Assembly: GCA_030038765.1 (NCBI GenBank) | Contig: JASHRA010000253.1 | Coordinates: 1 to 17,657, forward strand | Origin: Candidatus Dormiibacterota bacterium | Lineage (GTDB): Bacteria; Chloroflexota; Dormibacteria; Aeolococcales; Bog-877 | DNA: 17,657 nucleotides | Reading direction: 5' to 3' | Shown: positions 1 to 7,362 of the stretch, in pieces | How the letters are laid out: each line of letters starts with the position of its first letter | Numbering within the stretch: the stretch's first letter is position 1 | Translations under genes and position numbers: made by a program | The notes under the pieces: model-generated | What the model was told of the DNA's origin: nothing | Databases searched by the model: none | The model's input: the letters and a program-made list of their open reading frames with translations, nothing else

Positions 1-857
1 CCCTGCTGCTGGTGGCCGTCTGGCTGGCCAGCCGGCGTGACCTGGGCAGGGGCCTGCTGGGCGTCCGCCCCGGCCCCGCCCGCGCGGCCCGCTGGCTGCG
101 CAGTCCCCTGGGGCTGGCCTGGCGTCTCCAGCGCGGCCTGCTGGCCGGCTGGGTGGCGGGCCTGGCCGTCACCGGCCTCGTGGTCGGGGCCATCACCAAG
201 AGCATCGGCCAGCTGTTGAGCCAGAACCGCGCCCTGGCGCACGTCTTCGCGCACCTGGGCGGGAGCACGGGACTGGTGAACGCCTACCTGGCGGCGATGA
301 TGTCGTTGCTCGGCATCATCGTCTCCAGCTACGCCATCCAGGCGCTGCTCCGGTTGCGCGCCGAGGAGGTGAGCGGGCACGCGGAGCCGGTGCTGGCGTC
401 AGCCACGACACGCGGGCGCTGGGCCGCCAGCCACCTCAGCCTCTCCCTGCTCGGTCCCGCGGCCGCACTGCTGGCGGCCGGACTCGGCGTCGGGCTCGGC
501 CACGGGCTGGAGACGGGGCACCCGGCCCAGGAACTGCTGCAGGTGCTCCCCGCCGCCGCCGTCCAACTCCCGGCGGTGTGGGTGCTGACCGGCGTCACCA
601 TGCTGCTGGTGGGCGCCCTGCCGCGCTGGGCGGCGCTGAGCTGGGCCGCGCTGGCGCTCTGCCTGCTGCTCAGCCTGGTCGGGACCGCGCTCCAGCTCAA
701 CCAGTCGGTCCTGGGGATCTCGCCCTTCGCGCACGTCCCGCTCCTCCCCGGGGGCTCGCTGGTCCTGGCGCCACTCGCCTGGCTCGCGCTGATCGCCGCC
801 CTCCTAGCCGCCGCCGGTATCGCCGCCCTGGAGCGCCGAGCCATACCGACGCCGTAG
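1..857 (+). CDS. ABC exporter permease, C-terminal part (cut by window start)
   Basis: The reading frame is already open at the left edge (codons from position 3) and ends with TAG at 855-857, so only about 285 C-terminal residues are seen. Six hydrophobic segments are visible, including LLAGWVAGLAVTGLVVGAI, LVNAYLAAMMSLLGIIVSS and a last one just before the C-terminal Glu-Arg-Arg. The middle contains LRLRAEEVSGHAEPVLASA, the R-x-EE-x2-GxAE loop typical of the 'exporter of polyketide antibiotics' permease family (COG3559-like, TnrB/TetB type), followed by an Arg-Trp segment entering the next helix. Family members are about 520-540 residues, so roughly half is missing. They work in the plasma membrane with an ABC ATPase that is normally encoded just upstream; that gene lies outside this window. 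The substrate cannot be told from the sequence. The GTG at 12 is internal and is not the start. Confidence 0.85.
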   Translation, partial: LLLVAVWLASRRDLGRGLLGVRPGPARAARWLRSPLGLAWRLQRGLLAGWVAGLAVTGLVVGAITKSIGQLLSQNRALAHVFAHLGGSTGLVNAYLAAMMSLLGIIVSSYAIQALLRLRAEEVSGHAEPVLASATTRGRWAASHLSLSLLGPAAALLAAGLGVGLGHGLETGHPAQELLQVLPAAAVQLPAVWVLTGVTMLLVGALPRWAALSWAALALCLLLSLVGTALQLNQSVLGISPFAHVPLLPGGSLVLAPLAWLALIAALLAAAGIAALERRAIPTP

Positions 858-1134
858 GGAGCGAGCGTCGACCAGGGCTCTCCGTGGCGCGGCGGTCGAG
901 CGATGCGCGATGCGCGCCCACCGGTCCCCGCCAGCCCGCGTGACGTAGGCCCGGCGCCAGCCCGTCTCCTCCGCGCCACCGCAGGTCGGGCCTGGCGACG
1001 CGGCCGAGTCCCGCCGTGTGACCTGGGTCACTCGCCGCCTCATCCTCGCCGCTCCGGCATCACCAGCGAGCCGGGTCGCAGTCGGAGGCACTGCCGGTCC
1101 GTAACCACCATGGGCGCTGGGACATTCAAGGGGC
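858..1134. other. Intergenic region without a recognisable gene
   Basis: These 277 bases separate the exporter permease from the propeller pair. Open frames here are short, arginine- and proline-rich, and resemble no known protein. I found no clear -10/-35 pair and no strong terminator hairpin. The last bases before the next start contain AAGGGG, which may serve as a ribosome binding site, although it lies only one or two bases from the ATG. Confidence 0.5.
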
Positions 1135-2271
1135 ATGCGCGTGTATTGGCCGCGCCGGGCCAGGAGCGCCCCACCCCGGCTCGCCAGCCTGGCCCTGGTG
1201 GCAGCCCTCCCCCTCCTGCTGGTGGCCAACTCTCAGCAGGTCCTCGCCGCCCGCACCGGTGGCGCCGCAGGCACAGTAGACGCGACCTGGTCCCCTCTGC
1301 CTTCGCGGCCAAGCCCGCTGCCGCGCAACTCAGCCGGATTTGCCTATGACCCGGTGACCCGGGAGATGGTCTTGACCGGTGGGCACAGCGGGTGCGGTCC
1401 AAACCCCACCAGCTATCTGGACACGTGGGCTCTGCGCGGACGCCGATGGGTGCAGATGCACCCGTCAGGTGCCGAGCCGGGAGCGATGTCCTTCTTTTCC
1501 ATGGCCTATGACGAAGCGACGAAGCAGCTCGTGACAGTCGGGATCGACACCAACTGTGGCCTCGGCACCGAGATGCTGAGCTGGACCGGTACCCATTGGC
1601 AGCCGGCCAGCAGTCAACTAGCTCTGCCACCACCGATGTTCTGGTCCGCGCTCGCATTCGACCAGGCCACCGACCGGCTCCTGCTCTTCGGCCTGGCCCA
1701 GGTCTCAGCGACGGGAAACACGTATCTGCCGGAGACGTGGAGCTGGAACGGCGTGAGCTGGACCCAACTGGCTCCGGCGACTGAGCCGCCGATGCTGGAG
1801 AACGCCAGCCTCACCTACGACCCCGCAACGCGGGGGCTCTTGCTCTTCGGAGGTAACCCCTACAACCCAGCCTCCGACGGACCGGTCGCGGCCCCACTTG
1901 GACAGACCTGGTCGTGGAACGGCGGGGACTGGCACCGCGTCGACCCCCACCATTCCCCGCCGGCTCGGATCGGAGCGGCGGCAGCCTACGATCCCGAGTT
2001 GGGGGGAGTCGTCCTCTTCGGCGGCAGCAGCACGTCCGTCGCGGACGGCCAGGACCTGCGGCCCCTCGGCGACTCCTGGCTCTGGAACGGGAAGGACTGG
2101 CTCGCCATCAGGAGCGGGCAGAGCCCAGCGCCGCGCCTGCTGGCCCAGATGAGCTACGACCCCGCCCTGCGAGCGCTGGTCCTGTTCGGCGGGTCGGTCG
2201 ACAACACGGCGGACCTCGCCGACACCTGGACGCTTGTCCCCCGATCCGGCGGGGCCGGAGGTGGCCGATGA
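1135..2271 (+). CDS. Secreted six-bladed kelch-type beta-propeller protein
   Basis: This 378-residue protein begins with an Arg-rich n-region and a hydrophobic core (LASLALVAALPLLLVA), a likely signal peptide ending near VLAA at about residue 39, so it is probably exported. The rest is made of six kelch-like repeats of about 45-55 residues. The pattern is a Tyr-Asp-Pro turn, a hydrophobic strand ending in LFGG, then DTWxWNGxxW and a Pro-rich link: for example TYDPATRGLLLFGG followed by TWSWNGGDW. The second blade is the most divergent (TVGIDTNCG in place of LFGG). Six repeats suggest a complete six-bladed propeller. No catalytic domain or anchor is visible, so I give no function beyond a likely extracellular binding role. 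The stop overlaps the start of the next propeller gene (ATGA), which implies co-translation. Codon use is less GC-biased than in the biosynthetic genes to the right. Confidence 0.8.
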   Translation: MRVYWPRRARSAPPRLASLALVAALPLLLVANSQQVLAARTGGAAGTVDATWSPLPSRPSPLPRNSAGFAYDPVTREMVLTGGHSGCGPNPTSYLDTWALRGRRWVQMHPSGAEPGAMSFFSMAYDEATKQLVTVGIDTNCGLGTEMLSWTGTHWQPASSQLALPPPMFWSALAFDQATDRLLLFGLAQVSATGNTYLPETWSWNGVSWTQLAPATEPPMLENASLTYDPATRGLLLFGGNPYNPASDGPVAAPLGQTWSWNGGDWHRVDPHHSPPARIGAAAAYDPELGGVVLFGGSSTSVADGQDLRPLGDSWLWNGKDWLAIRSGQSPAPRLLAQMSYDPALRALVLFGGSVDNTADLADTWTLVPRSGGAGGGR

Positions 2272-3614
2272 TTCGCCAGCGGGCCGGCCTCGCCGCACGC
2301 GCCTGCGTCGCCGGCATCCTCGGCGCGAGCGTCCTCGGTCTGGGCGGGGCCTGGGCCGCCAGCCCGGTCATCGGCGCCAGCCGTCTGGTCAGCGCCGACG
2401 ACGTGCCCGTGTGCACGACGAGCTGGCGACTTGTTGCGATACCCCAGCCCGCCGGCGAGAGCGTGCTCAAGGATGGCGTTCCCATCGGTGCCTCCGTGGC
2501 CGGCCTCTCTGGCACCGGGGCCGAAGACGTCTGGGCGGTGGGCAGCTACGTGGCCGGCCCGAGCTACATCACCTCCACGCTGGCGGAGCACTGGACCGGC
2601 AGCCGCTGGGAGATCACTCCGACGCCGGACCTCCCCCAGGAGGATGGCTGGACCGGCAACCAACTCAGCAGCGTCGTGACGCTGTCAGCGTCGGACGCCT
2701 GGGCGGTGGGATCCGCCGGGGTGGGGTCCTACGGCTCCGACATCCAGTACTCCGCCTCCGGGACCCTGGTCGAGCACTGGGACGGAACTGCCTGGGCCGT
2801 CGTTGCCGCTCCCGACCTCACCCCCGACGACGAGCTGAGTTCGGTCTCAGCCGACGGTCCCGACGACGTCTGGGCGGTCGGGACGGCCCAGGACATCCCC
2901 GCCGGCTTCGACGGCGTGCCGGTCGCCGTGCCGCTCGTCGAGCATTGGAACGGCGCCACGTGGTCGCTGGTCACGTTCCCCGACCCCGGACTCGACCCCT
3001 TCGACCCGACCCAGACCGGGCCCATCAGTCAGGCCATCCCCGGGAGCCGAGCCAACGCCTACGAAGAGGCCTCCCTCACCGGGGTCGACGCCGTGTCCAG
3101 CGACCAGGTCTGGGTCACAGGAGACTTGGAAGAGGTCCAGGACTTGAATGCGACTCTGGTATACAAGTCCTTCGTTTCTGAGTGGGACGGCACCGCGTGG
3201 TCCACCTCCATCGTCCCGACCTTGGCTCCCGCCGAGTCCGGGGTCGAGACCAGCCAGTCGGTGCTGGCCATCGCGAGTGCGGCTGGCAGCGGGGTCCGCG
3301 TGGTGGGTTCGGCGGCCCCCCAGGTCCCCATCGTGGTGACGGAGCGCAAGGGCACCCAGAGAGTGACGTCTCTGCTCGCTATCGCCGGCTCTGGTGAGCT
3401 CGACACCATATCCGAGCGCGGTGACGACGACATCTGGGCAGCCGGGAGTTCGATCCTTCACTGGAACGGGAAAGCTTGGAAGAGCACCTTCGACGTGGGC
3501 GGAGTGGCGATCGATCCCATCACCGCGGTCGATGCGGTCTCCAAGGTGGATGTTTGGGCGGTGGGAGATGGCTACTTCGCACACGGGGATTGCGTCACTC
3601 CGGGCAGAAAATAG
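2268..3614 (+). CDS. Secreted protein with DVWAVG / EHWxGxxW propeller repeats
   Basis: This 448-residue protein starts at the ATG at 2268, which overlaps the previous stop (ATGA). Upstream codons in the frame belong to the kelch gene region. The N-terminus has two arginines, then a hydrophobic stretch (ACVAGILGASVLGLGGAWA), a signal peptide with likely cleavage after AWA at about residue 30. The body has six copies of a DVWAVG-like strand (DVWAVGSYV, DAWAVGSAG, DVWAVGTAQ, QVWVTGDLE, DIWAAGSSI, DVWAVGDGY). Five are paired with a LVEHWDGTAW-like strand. This Asp-Trp-Ala-Val-Gly / His-Trp-x-Gly-x-x-Trp pattern is common in secreted proteins of high-GC soil bacteria and probably folds as a beta-propeller. 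Two cysteines after the signal peptide and one near the C-terminus could form a disulfide closing the ring, which is inference. The function is unknown; coupling to the kelch gene suggests that both act together outside the cell. Confidence 0.8.
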   Translation: MIRQRAGLAARACVAGILGASVLGLGGAWAASPVIGASRLVSADDVPVCTTSWRLVAIPQPAGESVLKDGVPIGASVAGLSGTGAEDVWAVGSYVAGPSYITSTLAEHWTGSRWEITPTPDLPQEDGWTGNQLSSVVTLSASDAWAVGSAGVGSYGSDIQYSASGTLVEHWDGTAWAVVAAPDLTPDDELSSVSADGPDDVWAVGTAQDIPAGFDGVPVAVPLVEHWNGATWSLVTFPDPGLDPFDPTQTGPISQAIPGSRANAYEEASLTGVDAVSSDQVWVTGDLEEVQDLNATLVYKSFVSEWDGTAWSTSIVPTLAPAESGVETSQSVLAIASAAGSGVRVVGSAAPQVPIVVTERKGTQRVTSLLAIAGSGELDTISERGDDDIWAAGSSILHWNGKAWKSTFDVGGVAIDPITAVDAVSKVDVWAVGDGYFAHGDCVTPGRK

Positions 3615-3615
3615 T

Positions 3616-3632
3616 GCGCTCCTGATGAGCGC
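3616..3632. terminator. Perfect hairpin just after the propeller pair
   Basis: GCGCTC, five loop bases CTGAT, then GAGCGC form a perfect 6-bp GC-rich stem starting two bases after the TAG stop at 3614. No T-run follows, so it is not a classical intrinsic terminator. It could stop transcription or protect the mRNA end between these plus-strand genes and the convergent reductase gene. Confidence 0.4.
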
Positions 3633-3725
3633 GCCAGCGCCATGTTGTCGCCGGCGGCCAGCTGCCCCGCAGTTGGGGGAGCACCGGCCAGGTGCCGTGC
3701 GTGACGATCCCCTCCTGGGCGCTGA

Positions 3726-4262
3726 TCATCGGATGAATCGGTAGTTGATGAGCAGGTGACCAGTCGGCGAGGTTTCACTTCGGGTCGGTCGGAGAGCCTT
3801 CGCGGCAAGCCCGTCTAGGAGCCTGCGCCCGCGGCCCACGATCCTCGGCGCGACCACCAACTTCAGCTCGTCGGCGACGTCGGCCGCTATCAGCGCCTGA
3901 GCCACCGAGATGCTGGCGTGGACGCCGATGTCACCGCCGGACTTCTCCTTCAGGGATCGTACGAACGTGATCAGATCACCAGGCACCCTCTTGGCGTTGG
4001 CCCACTCGGGGTCGAGCGGAGCGGCGGTCGCGACGTATTTCGCGACCCCGTTGATGAAGGTCGCGAACGGCTCGATCTCGCTGCTGGGCCAGAACCGTGC
4101 CCACTCTTCATAGCTGCGGCGCCCCATGATGACAGCGTCTTGTGCCGCAATCGTGGCGGCCAAGTTGGTCTGCATCGAGTCGTCCCATTCGCTGATGAAC
4201 GCGTCGGGATCCTCGGCGACCCCGTCCAGTGACACTAGCTCGTAGACGACGACCTTTCGCAA
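3726..4262 (-). CDS. RibD C-terminal / dihydrofolate reductase-like protein
   Basis: This 178-residue protein belongs to the RibD_C/DHFR-like fold family (YwjB/YyaP group). The N-terminal strand VVYELVSLDGVAEDPD, the NADPH-site segment IMGRRSYEEW and the C-terminal LKLVVAPRIVGRGRRLLDG are characteristic. Members are presumed NADPH-dependent reductases, but most have no known substrate, so I name none. I chose the TTG start at 4262 because a good ribosome binding site, GGAGG (4271-4275), lies 8 nt before it and the protein then begins MRKVVVYEL, as relatives do. A TTG at 4277 would put that site inside the coding region. The gene is monocistronic and convergent with the propeller genes. Codon use is noticeably less GC-rich than in the pdx and tmk regions, which may point to a more recently acquired accessory gene. 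Confidence 0.85.
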   Translation of the reverse strand: MRKVVVYELVSLDGVAEDPDAFISEWDDSMQTNLAATIAAQDAVIMGRRSYEEWARFWPSSEIEPFATFINGVAKYVATAAPLDPEWANAKRVPGDLITFVRSLKEKSGGDIGVHASISVAQALIAADVADELKLVVAPRIVGRGRRLLDGLAAKALRPTRSETSPTGHLLINYRFIR

Positions 4263-4270
4263 GTCCGGCT

Positions 4271-4275
4271 CCTCC
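4271..4275 (-). promoter_or_regulatory. Ribosome binding site that fixes a TTG start
   Basis: GGAGG on the minus strand sits 8 nt before the TTG at 4262-4260. It decides between two in-frame TTG codons for the reductase gene, because the upstream TTG at 4277 overlaps this site. Confidence 0.6.
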
Positions 4276-4467
4276 AATTAGCACCGACGTCGCACGGCCG
4301 ACGGATCGCTCGCGCGATTTCCGGCGGTCCAGATTGCCGGATGGCGCAGAGAGGGCCACTCCCCACACGACCTGGTGACGACTGCTCGCACCCTGAGCCG
4401 CCGCCTGGCGAGCGTCGCGCCCACGGGGAAGGGCCACGCCGACCGGCCCCGGAAGCGTCGGGATCGG

Positions 4468-4539
4468 TGCCGCCAGCAGGATTCGAACCTGCGACCCTGG
4501 GCTTAAAAGGCCCCTGCGCTACCACTGCGCCATGGCGGC
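4468..4539 (-). tRNA. tRNA-Lys, anticodon UUU
   Basis: The minus strand folds into a cloverleaf. The acceptor stem is GCCGCCA/TGGCGGC (7 of 7 pairs). The D arm is GCGC-AGTGGTA-GCGC. The anticodon arm has loop CTTTTAA (4503-4509), giving anticodon UUU at 4505-4507. The variable loop has five bases and the T arm is GCAGG-TTCGAAT-CCTGC. The discriminator base is A (complement of 4468). CCA is not encoded: the bases after A73 read CCG, so CCA must be added by a nucleotidyltransferase. One oddity is the first pair of the anticodon stem (27-43), which reads G-A; the other four pairs are Watson-Crick. No T-rich terminator is seen downstream. Confidence 0.93.
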
Positions 4540-4548
4540 CCGGACGCC

Positions 4549-4554
4549 AGCGTA
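4549..4554 (-). promoter_or_regulatory. Possible -10 box of the tRNA-Lys gene
   Basis: TACGCT (TANNNT) on the minus strand lies 9 nt before the mature tRNA 5' end. No convincing -35 box is found 16-18 nt further upstream, so this is only a candidate. Confidence 0.3.
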
Positions 4555-4706
4555 CCTCAGGTCGGAGAGCCCTGCGGCGCTCGGTCCCACCGACCCCGGC
4601 CCTGCCTGGGGCACGGATCGAAGAGGCGCGTGACAGCGCGCGACCCAGGCCGACGGTCAGCTCCTGCCCCGGGCCGAGCCCGCCTCGGCCCCAGCGGAGC
4701 GGGAGC

Positions 4707-5516
4707 TCACGCATCCTCGAGGGGACGCTTGGCCGGCTCGCCACCGCTGCCATCGGGCTCGGCACCCGCGTCCAACGTCTCCCCTAACCCGGGGTCGGTG
4801 TAGAACTGGCGCACTTCTACCGCGTCCTGGCGGGCGACGGGATGCGTGGCCGCCAGCGCCACCGCCTCCTCGCGGTCGCGGCAGCTGACCACGTCGATCC
4901 CGGCCAGCCGGGAGTCGATGTCGAGGAAGGGACCCGGGCTGATGCGCGTCTCCCCGTCGCGCCAGCGCAGCGTGGCGGCCGTCTCGGGACCGCCCAGCTC
5001 AGCCCCCAGAACCAGCCGCCCACGTCGCAAGAGGTCCTCCCGCCAGTCCCGGCACTCTCCCCTCAGCGCGGGATCGGTGGCCGCCGCGTGGCGGCCCCGG
5101 TGAACCCAAGCGCTGAGGAGCCAGGGGATCCCGGCAGAGTCGTCGCCCTTGGCGAACGCCTCGGCCCCTGGGCCCAGGCGCAGGCCGTCCGGGAAGGGAC
5201 GGATCTCGAAGGGGCAGTAGCGGTTGACCGGATTGCCCGACTGCGCCGCGATGGCGTCGTCCAGGTCCCGGGCCTGGAAGACGCTGATGCCCCCCACGTA
5301 CTCCTTGGTCTCGGCGAAGGGTCCGTCCGTGACCAGGGGCCGGCCCTGGCGGAGGCGCACGGTGGCCGGGGTGGGGGGATGGTCCAGCTCCCGGCCGAGG
5401 CGCCTGCCGCCGCGCCGCTCCATCGCCTCCGCCCAGGCGGGCCAGTTGCGGTTCATGTACTCCAGCGCCTCCTCCGGCTGCGCTCCCTCGGTCACGATGA
5501 TCGTCAAGTAGTCCAT
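4707..5516 (-). CDS. Tandem two-domain YCII/DGPF protein
   Basis: This 269-residue protein has two YciI-related (DGPF) units. The first, about residues 1-110, carries the intact signature TDGPFAETKEYVGGISVF with DGPF at 64-67. The second, about 131-240, keeps only GPF (195-197) in SPGPFLDIDSRLAGIDVV, so its DGPF motif is degraded; the C-terminal tail is acidic and Gly-rich. DGPF proteins are small ferredoxin-like-fold proteins of unknown activity that are often encoded beside ECF42-type sigma factors, as here: the sigma gene ends 246 nt upstream on the same strand. I chose the ATG at 5516 because GAGG lies 5 nt before it; the GTG at 5522 overlaps that site. Possible roles are as a target of the sigma factor or as a sensor. 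No activity can be asserted. Confidence 0.8.
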   Translation of the reverse strand: MDYLTIIVTEGAQPEEALEYMNRNWPAWAEAMERRGGRRLGRELDHPPTPATVRLRQGRPLVTDGPFAETKEYVGGISVFQARDLDDAIAAQSGNPVNRYCPFEIRPFPDGLRLGPGAEAFAKGDDSAGIPWLLSAWVHRGRHAAATDPALRGECRDWREDLLRRGRLVLGAELGGPETAATLRWRDGETRISPGPFLDIDSRLAGIDVVSCRDREEAVALAATHPVARQDAVEVRQFYTDPGLGETLDAGAEPDGSGGEPAKRPLEDA

Positions 5517-5762
5517 CTCCACCTCGCTCTCAGGGCCGCTTCAGGTGCCAGGGCCAGGATGACAAGCCGCGCCGATGCCGGGCTCCGCCCTCCGATCTCG
5601 GGTGCCAGGCCACGCGCCCCGCCCGGACGCTCTCCGGGCCCACCACCGGACGACGAACGGGACCCGGCCGAGGGGACAGTGGAGCCGGCCTCCCCGAGCC
5701 GCGGCGCCGCCGGCGCGGCGACCGGGCCCGAGCCCGCCTCCGCCGGGGCGGTCGGGCAGGGC

Positions 5763-6965
5763 TCAGGGACGGGTCCCGGAGCGTGCCCGCAGGTGGCTCC
5801 GCTCCGCCGGGTTGAGGGTCAGCTGCAGGGCCCGCCCGAAGGCCACCCGGGCCTCCTCCTCCCGGCCCAGGCGGCGGAGCAGCTCGGCCCTGGTGGCGTG
5901 GAGGAGGTGGTAGCCGTCGAGCTGGGTCGTGAGCGCCTCGGTCTCCCTCAGCGCCGCCTCCGGGCCGGCCACGTGGGCCAGGGCCACGGCCCGGTTGAGC
6001 CGGACCACGGGCGAGGGGTCGAGCTCCGCCAGGCGGTCGTAGAAGCGGACCATCAGGCCCCAGTCCGTCTCCTCCCAAGAGGGCGCCAGCGCGTGGCAGG
6101 AGGCGACCGCGGCCTGGAGCTGGTAGGGCCCGGGCCGGCCCAGCTCGGCGGCCCGGTCGAGCAGCCCCTCCCCCTCTTCGATGGCGCGCCGGTCCCAGAG
6201 GGAGCGGTCCTGCTCGGCCAGGGTCAGCAGCTCGCCCCCCGCCGAGAACCGGGCCCGCTCGCGCGCCAGCTGGAAGAGGCAGAGGGCGAGCAGCCCCAGC
6301 ACCTCGGGCTGCTGGGGCATGAGCCGCGCCACCAGGCGCGCCAGCCAGGCCGCCTCCTGGGCCAGGGAGCGGTCGTGGGCCCGCTCCCAGCCGCTCGAGA
6401 GGTAGCCCTCGTTGAACATGAGGTAGACCACGGCCAGCACCTCCCCGAGGCGCTGGTCGAGCTCGGGCGGCTCCGGGACCCGGAAGGGGATGCCGGCGGC
6501 CACGATCTTGCGCTTGGCCCGCGTGATGCGCTGGGCCACGGCCGTCTCCGAGACCAGGAACGCCCTCGCGATCTGGGCCGTCGTGAACCCGGCCACCACC
6601 CGCAGCGTCAGCGCCAGCTGCGCCTCGCGGGAGAGCGAGGGGTGGCAGCAGGCGAAGATCAGCCGCAGCCGGTCGTCGCCGCCTCGGGGAAAGCCCAGCG
6701 GGTGACGCGCCAGCTCCAGGCGGCGACGGCGGAGACGGTCCAGCGCTCGGCGCTCCGCCACCCGCTGCAGCCAGGCCCCGGGCCGCCGCGGCCGACCGGC
6801 GCCGGGCCAGCTGCGCAGCGCCTCGACGCAGGCGTCCTGGACCGCCTCCTCGGCGAGGTCGAAGTCGCCGAAGCGGCGGGTGAGGGCGGCGGTGATCCGG
6901 CCCGCCTCCTCGCGGAAGATCGGGCCCAGGTCCGCCGCCGCCCCCTCTCCCACCGCCGCCCTCAC
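5763..6965 (-). CDS. ECF42-type RNA polymerase sigma factor with C-terminal TPR-like domain
   Basis: This 400-residue protein has a sigma-2 region (about 14-80, with FDLAEEAVQDACVEALRSW and WLQRVAERRALDRLRR), the motif FACCHPSL (104-111), and sigma-4 (about 113-160, with GFTTAQIARAFLVSETAVAQR as its helix-turn-helix). A long C-terminal helical domain follows (about 170-390), with YLMFNEGY and DPSPVVRLNRAVA (316-328). This combination is the hallmark of the ECF42 group (DUF6596/TPR-like extension), which has no classical anti-sigma factor and is encoded beside DGPF proteins. The GTG start at 6965 overlaps the TGA of the upstream DGPF gene (GTGA), so translation is coupled. The C-terminal domain is reported to be needed for activity in the studied example; what triggers it here is unknown. 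Confidence 0.92.
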   Translation of the reverse strand: MRAAVGEGAAADLGPIFREEAGRITAALTRRFGDFDLAEEAVQDACVEALRSWPGAGRPRRPGAWLQRVAERRALDRLRRRRLELARHPLGFPRGGDDRLRLIFACCHPSLSREAQLALTLRVVAGFTTAQIARAFLVSETAVAQRITRAKRKIVAAGIPFRVPEPPELDQRLGEVLAVVYLMFNEGYLSSGWERAHDRSLAQEAAWLARLVARLMPQQPEVLGLLALCLFQLARERARFSAGGELLTLAEQDRSLWDRRAIEEGEGLLDRAAELGRPGPYQLQAAVASCHALAPSWEETDWGLMVRFYDRLAELDPSPVVRLNRAVALAHVAGPEAALRETEALTTQLDGYHLLHATRAELLRRLGREEEARVAFGRALQLTLNPAERSHLRARSGTRP

Positions 6966-7288
6966 ATCTCCCAGACGGGCCGGATCTCCACCGCCGGGCT
7001 GCCCGGCCAGGTCTTGGCCAGGCCCAGGGCGGCGTCGAGGTCGGGCACCTCGATGACGGCGAAGCCCCCGATCTCCTCCTTGGTCTCGGCGAAGGGGCCG
7101 TCGAGCACGGTGGGGGTGGCGCCCTCGTGGCGCACCGTGGTGGAGCGCGAGGCGGGATGGAGCCTCTCACCGCCCACGATCTCCCCGGAGCGGCTGTGAG
7201 CCTCCCACCACTGCCCCACCTGCTCCATCACGGCGCCCTCCGGCTCCCCCTGGCTGGAATCCCCGACGAACATCAGCACGTAGCGCAT
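6962..7288 (-). CDS. YCII/DGPF-domain protein, partner of the ECF42 sigma factor
   Basis: This 108-residue single-domain YciI-related protein begins MRYVLMFVGD and carries VLDGPFAETKEEIGGFAVIE with DGPF at residues 63-66. Its length is normal for the family. The ATG at 7288 follows GGAGGAG (7293-7299) with a 4-nt gap, which makes it a better start than a codon further upstream. The gene is first in a two-gene unit with the sigma factor (4-nt overlap). It is the best conserved partner of ECF42 sigma factors, but its biochemical role is not known. The region upstream holds the palindrome and promoter candidate described separately. Confidence 0.88.
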   Translation of the reverse strand: MRYVLMFVGDSSQGEPEGAVMEQVGQWWEAHSRSGEIVGGERLHPASRSTTVRHEGATPTVLDGPFAETKEEIGGFAVIEVPDLDAALGLAKTWPGSPAVEIRPVWEM

Positions 7289-7334
7289 GGCGCTCCTCCA
7301 CAGCTGCGGGGCCACTCACCCCGCCTGCCCATAC

Positions 7335-7362
7335 GACGAACCGCGGGTGTCGGATCCCGACA
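7335..7362 (-). promoter_or_regulatory. Candidate ECF42-type promoter of the DGPF-sigma operon
   Basis: On the minus strand TGTCGG (7357-7362) is followed after 18 nt by CGTC (7335-7338). The transcription start would fall near 7328, about 40 nt before the ATG at 7288, with its GGAGGAG site in between. From memory, ECF42 promoters carry TGTCGA at -35 and CGA/TC at -10, so this is close to the consensus and would make the operon self-activating. The -35 lies in one arm of the palindrome at 7346-7364. Confidence 0.45.

Noticed and set aside
903..1349. 148-codon plus-strand frame before the kelch gene
   Set aside because: Arg/Pro/Ser-rich, overlaps the kelch signal peptide in another frame, no recognisable motif.
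4275..4277. TTG at 4277 as start of the DHFR-like gene
   Set aside because: It overlaps the GGAGG that serves the TTG at 4262, and the extra residues are not seen in relatives.
5698..5719. GC-rich hairpin GCCGCG...CGCGGC as terminator of the sigma gene
   Set aside because: Six pairs then a mismatch, and no T-run; such hairpins arise by chance at this GC content.
5530..7170. 546-codon open frame on the minus strand
   Set aside because: It overlaps the ECF42 sigma gene and its DGPF partner in another frame and is almost pure Gly/Pro/Ala/Arg; a by-product of high GC.
4842..7199. 785-codon open frame on the plus strand
   Set aside because: It is antisense to three recognisable genes, with biased composition and no domain.
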